Below, in pieces: positions 61,300-64,000 of a stretch of DNA of 64,000 bases (the first letter of the stretch is position 1; every line of letters starts with the position of its first letter). This stretch comes from Marinococcus luteus_A (GTDB taxonomy: Bacteria; Bacillota; Bacilli; Bacillales; Marinococcaceae), in NCBI RefSeq assembly GCF_034497705.1, contig NZ_JAXRUV010000007.1:1-64000 (forward strand). The letters are read 5' to 3'. Both the position numbers and the translations under genes were made by a program. The notes beneath the pieces were generated by a model, which was not told the origin of the DNA, did not search any database, and saw nothing but the letters and a program-made list of their open reading frames with translations.

Positions 61300-62973
61300 T
61301 TATTCTTTTACAGCGGCAAATTCATGCAGAATCCGGGTAGTGGTGTCCCGGATCAAGCCTGGGAGAACGTGAAAGGAGTATGGCTTGTAGACTCTTTCGG
61401 TCCATTTGTGCCCATCTTTTCCGTAAACACCCATGTTGATGGAGGAGATATTCAGCTGTTTTATAGCATTGACCGGCACGGGATAAAGAGTGTCCCCCTC
61501 CGGTAAATTTTTCAGCAGCGGCGCAAGCTCCGCATCCGACTCCTGAATGGATAAAAAACTGCCATCGGATAAATAGGGGAAGAAATTGCGCATCTCAAAT
61601 ATTTCTCCGGTACTGGCCGAATTGTTTTGAAGAATAGAGGAGAGGAATGTCTTCATTTCCCGGTGCCGGCTATTGGCGTCTGTTAAATAATTGTGAGGCA
61701 GAAACGGCGGAGCGTAGAAGAAAATGATCTGCGGTGTTTTATCCGGGTCAAGCTCACGCAGGGCATGTACTAGTTCAAAGCTTCTCAGTCGGAGGTCCAT
61801 GCCGGCGGTTTCAGACAGCCGTTTTTGAATGGCTGCCTGCGTGTCGAGCCCCTTTTGTTCGAGCTCAAGACGGTAGTTTTCATACGTTTTGACGTCTATT
61901 TCCCAGGAAATATTTTTCGGAGGCATGCCGGTCACCTCGATGTATCTATCGTATTGAGAAGCAAAATACTGCTCGGATTCTTCTGCTGCCCTCCTGGCTG
62001 CTTGAAGCATTTGTTCGGTCACCTGCTCTGCGGTGGTTTCATATAAAAAGTAATTAAAATAAAGGCGGCTGCCTGAAGCAGTCTGAACAGTGTAGCTTTC
62101 CTTCGTATCACGCTGATAAAGACACGTCGGAGGCAGAATCAGTTCCCCGGGAATATGCTCGGTTAAATCATAATTGTTGTGGATGCGTGCCGTCAGTTTA
62201 GCGGCAACGAAATTAGGGTCTACGCCGGCAAGCGTATCACCGACGTGCACTTCGCGCCCAAAAACGAAAAAGGCAGGCAGCAGTTTTCCGGCAGTTCCTG
62301 TATAGATATATTTTGTAGTATCCCCCTCATACAGAGGGGCGATAAAGTCGTTATTAATTGCGAGCAGATACTGAAGGCCGTGAGAACGCTTTAAATCACG
62401 AAGAACAGGAAGCGCGCCGATAAGACCGCAGTGCTCGCTTTCTTCATCGGGATTCAGTAAAAGCAGAATATTGCCCTCGAGCTCTTCCGGGTGCTCCGAG
62501 AAATAAAGCAGATTCACGAGGTGCACGGCGATGCCGCTTTTCATATCAACAGAACCCCGTCCAAACATCCAGTCCCCGCTTTGGGCGTCTGCATGCACTT
62601 CAGGGTCATTTGTATAGCTTTGAAAGTAAGGAAGCAGTGCTTTCGGCGAACAGGCCTGGTGTTTAATGTTTCCGTAATCTTCGATGCCTACAGTATCAAT
62701 GTGGGAATGATAAAGAATGGTCTGGGCTGAAGAAGGCAGGCCTTTAATAAAGGCAAACACATTCTGACGTCCGTGAGGGTCTCCGTGCACCGGCTCCAGC
62801 CAGATGCGTTCCGGGAATTGTTGAAAATAAGGAAACGTACGCAGGATGCGGTAAAGCTCCCGGGCGATGGATACTTCGCCATCCGAAGCGTTCACACTGT
62901 TCCACTCCACCAGATATTCTGTAAGATATTCCGCCTGTTCTGCTGTGGTAAGAGATTTTAAATTTTCGTACAC
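61300..62973 (-). CDS. rocB: M20-family peptidase, RocB-like
   Basis: 557 residues, close to B. subtilis RocB (566). Metal-ligand segments are LYHSHIDTVG, FGRGSVDMKSGIAVH and LLNPDEESEHCG. RocB belongs to the arginine-degradation regulon, but its reaction is unproven; it is thought to be a deacylase or peptidase. GTG start with GAGGTGATC upstream. No other roc genes are adjacent. Confidence 0.85.
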   Translation of the reverse strand: MYENLKSLTTAEQAEYLTEYLVEWNSVNASDGEVSIARELYRILRTFPYFQQFPERIWLEPVHGDPHGRQNVFAFIKGLPSSAQTILYHSHIDTVGIEDYGNIKHQACSPKALLPYFQSYTNDPEVHADAQSGDWMFGRGSVDMKSGIAVHLVNLLYFSEHPEELEGNILLLLNPDEESEHCGLIGALPVLRDLKRSHGLQYLLAINNDFIAPLYEGDTTKYIYTGTAGKLLPAFFVFGREVHVGDTLAGVDPNFVAAKLTARIHNNYDLTEHIPGELILPPTCLYQRDTKESYTVQTASGSRLYFNYFLYETTAEQVTEQMLQAARRAAEESEQYFASQYDRYIEVTGMPPKNISWEIDVKTYENYRLELEQKGLDTQAAIQKRLSETAGMDLRLRSFELVHALRELDPDKTPQIIFFYAPPFLPHNYLTDANSRHREMKTFLSSILQNNSASTGEIFEMRNFFPYLSDGSFLSIQESDAELAPLLKNLPEGDTLYPVPVNAIKQLNISSINMGVYGKDGHKWTERVYKPYSFHVLPGLIRDTTTRILHEFAAVKE

Positions 62974-63146
62974 TGCTGATCACCTCGCCGCAATAATTAC
63001 TGTTGTCTCTTATTCTACTGTATGAATCTGCCAAAGTAAGCAAAGAAGTGAATTTTCCTGCGAAAGATTATTTTATGCCTCAAGGCCTGAGCCGTGCAGA
63101 AACAGGCAGGAGAGCCGTATAATAACCATATAAAGGAGGAAAAAGT

Positions 63147-63434
63147 ATGACAGTAACCATTAAAGCATTTCTGCAGGCAGAACCGGGAAAAGAAGAAGCA
63201 TTGAAAACAGAGCTGAAAAAGGCGCTGGCTCCTTCGCGGGCAGAAGCGGGCTGCCTAGAATATGTTCTGTATGAATCGGAAGCACAGGACGGGGTGTTTA
63301 TCTTTTCAGAACAGTGGAAGGATGAAGAAGCCGTACAGCAGCATATTCAGACCGAACATTATCAGGCCTACCGGAAAAACACAGAAAATCTCGTCGTATC
63401 AAGAGAAGTGTATAAATTAAAGCCAGTAGAATAA
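63147..63434 (+). CDS. ABM-domain protein (putative quinol monooxygenase)
   Basis: 95 residues, a single dimeric alpha-beta barrel domain of the YgiN/antibiotic biosynthesis monooxygenase type. PSRAEAGCLEYVLYES and FIFSEQWKDEEAVQQHIQTE are the conserved blocks. Such proteins act on quinols or detoxify electrophiles. AAAGGAGG precedes the ATG; own terminator. Confidence 0.85.
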   Translation: MTVTIKAFLQAEPGKEEALKTELKKALAPSRAEAGCLEYVLYESEAQDGVFIFSEQWKDEEAVQQHIQTEHYQAYRKNTENLVVSREVYKLKPVE

Positions 63435-63440
63435 AAGAAA

Positions 63441-63472
63441 AAGAAGCTGTTTGCCGACAGCTTCTTTTTTTA
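63441..63472 (+). terminator. convergent terminator
   Basis: AAGAAGCTGT / ACAGCTTCTT followed by T residues. Confidence 0.88.
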
Positions 63473-63483
63473 CTGGTTTTTCC

Positions 63484-63927
63484 TTATTTTACTACTTCGA
63501 ACCGTTCACAGACGACCGTCATATCCTCGCGGAATATTTCTCCAACCTCTTCGAGCGCTTCAGTAAAAAATTGTTCATGTGCATTCCACCAATACTCGTA
63601 TGAACGATCCCCTTCCCCTTCAGCTTCAGCAAATTCTTTGGGTACTTCGTTCATCGGCATAATTTTGACACTGGTGGTTTGGATAATACATACCGGATCG
63701 CCGGCTCTGTTTAAAACGATGCTGTAGTCCCCTATCGAAGGAAGAGGTTCATTTTCTATCTCATAAAACATATAGGCAGAACATGTCGCCGTTTTGACTC
63801 CGGAGACTACAAGCTCTGCAAGCTCATCGGGATCCACGCCAAAGGACCAGGCTGTTACCTGTTCGGGAGGGGCCTCGTTTCGCTGCTGCCAAAAATTATG
63901 CCAATAAGTATCTGCTGCCTGGTTCAT
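63484..63927 (-). CDS. ASCH-domain protein
   Basis: 147 residues. AWSFGVDPDELAELVVSGVKTATCS and LPSIGDYSIVLNRAGDPVCII are hallmarks of ASCH proteins (PUA-like fold), linked to RNA binding or, in some members, amide hydrolysis of modified cytidines. Start 63927 is chosen with GGGGAG upstream; the 12-codon longer frame lacks a site. Confidence 0.82.
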   Translation of the reverse strand: MNQAADTYWHNFWQQRNEAPPEQVTAWSFGVDPDELAELVVSGVKTATCSAYMFYEIENEPLPSIGDYSIVLNRAGDPVCIIQTTSVKIMPMNEVPKEFAEAEGEGDRSYEYWWNAHEQFFTEALEEVGEIFREDMTVVCERFEVVK

Positions 63928-64000
63928 TGCAACTCCCCGTTTCTGTGATGGTCTTTCTTTCATTAAAACATACTTCTGCAGGAATATATAACTTTGAAGA

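Overview
The window is chromosomal DNA of a low-GC Gram-positive bacterium of the Bacillaceae type. The evidence is the conserved block sigW-rsiW-cdaA-cdaR-glmM-glmS with a glmS ribozyme, a Spo0E-family phosphatase, strong AGGAGG ribosome binding sites, LexA, cre, Fur, SigD and SigW type sites, and mmgDE/yqiQ-like and ydaDE-like gene pairs. Exported proteins carry long Asp/Glu/Ser-rich linkers, which suggests a halophile or haloalkaliphile (inference). The 5S rRNA end and two tRNA loci fit an origin-proximal region. I saw no prophage, insertion sequence, integron or CRISPR array.

Layout. 1-350: 3' end of a 5S rRNA gene and a tRNA-Thr. 480-11500: mixed metabolic and envelope genes (poly-gamma-glutamate hydrolase, acetyltransferases, deoxynucleoside kinase, M23 peptidase, SurA-like lipoprotein, two EamA transporters, a ywnA/ywnB-like pair, a cation diffusion facilitator, a DUF218 protein). 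11500-13200: formaldehyde dehydrogenase divergent from an HxlR regulator. 13300-22300: endolysin-like amidase, DASS symporter, NlpC/P60 protein lacking its catalytic Cys, NRAMP-like transporter with altered metal ligands, Lon-like protease, Fur-boxed siderophore-binding lipoprotein. 22500-33500: aminotransferase, dhaKLM, Bcr-type efflux, a three-gene operon with two paralogous small membrane proteins around an oxidoreductase, M42 peptidase, LexA-boxed PolY2/UvrX, MarR regulator and a small zinc-ribbon gene. 33600-42900: MBL hydrolase, motAB, VanY-type carboxypeptidase, the 2-methylcitrate operon prpC-prpD-prpB with its GntR regulator, and a TetL-like MFS pump.

43200-46800 holds a compact envelope operon: alpha/beta hydrolase, a membrane-anchored MurF-like ligase and a Ddl-type ligase. 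46960-47670 is a seven-tRNA array (Glu, Thr, Tyr, Lys, Gly, Gly, Ala). 47800-55800 carries Spo0E, the envelope-stress pair sigW/rsiW, the c-di-AMP cyclase and its regulator, and glmM/ribozyme/glmS for UDP-GlcNAc supply. 56000-63960: a Na+/Ca2+ exchanger, a ydaD/ydaE-like pair, a SigD-type chemoreceptor gene, a decayed adenine deaminase fragment, an acetyltransferase, RocB, an ABM monooxygenase and an ASCH protein.

Common themes are cell envelope synthesis and stress (SigW, c-di-AMP, GlmMS, MurF-like/Ddl, peptidoglycan hydrolases), ion transport and propionate or odd-chain carbon use. The least explained elements are the MurF-like/Ddl module, the paired small membrane proteins, the Cys-free NlpC/P60 protein and the RsiW homologue without a zinc motif.
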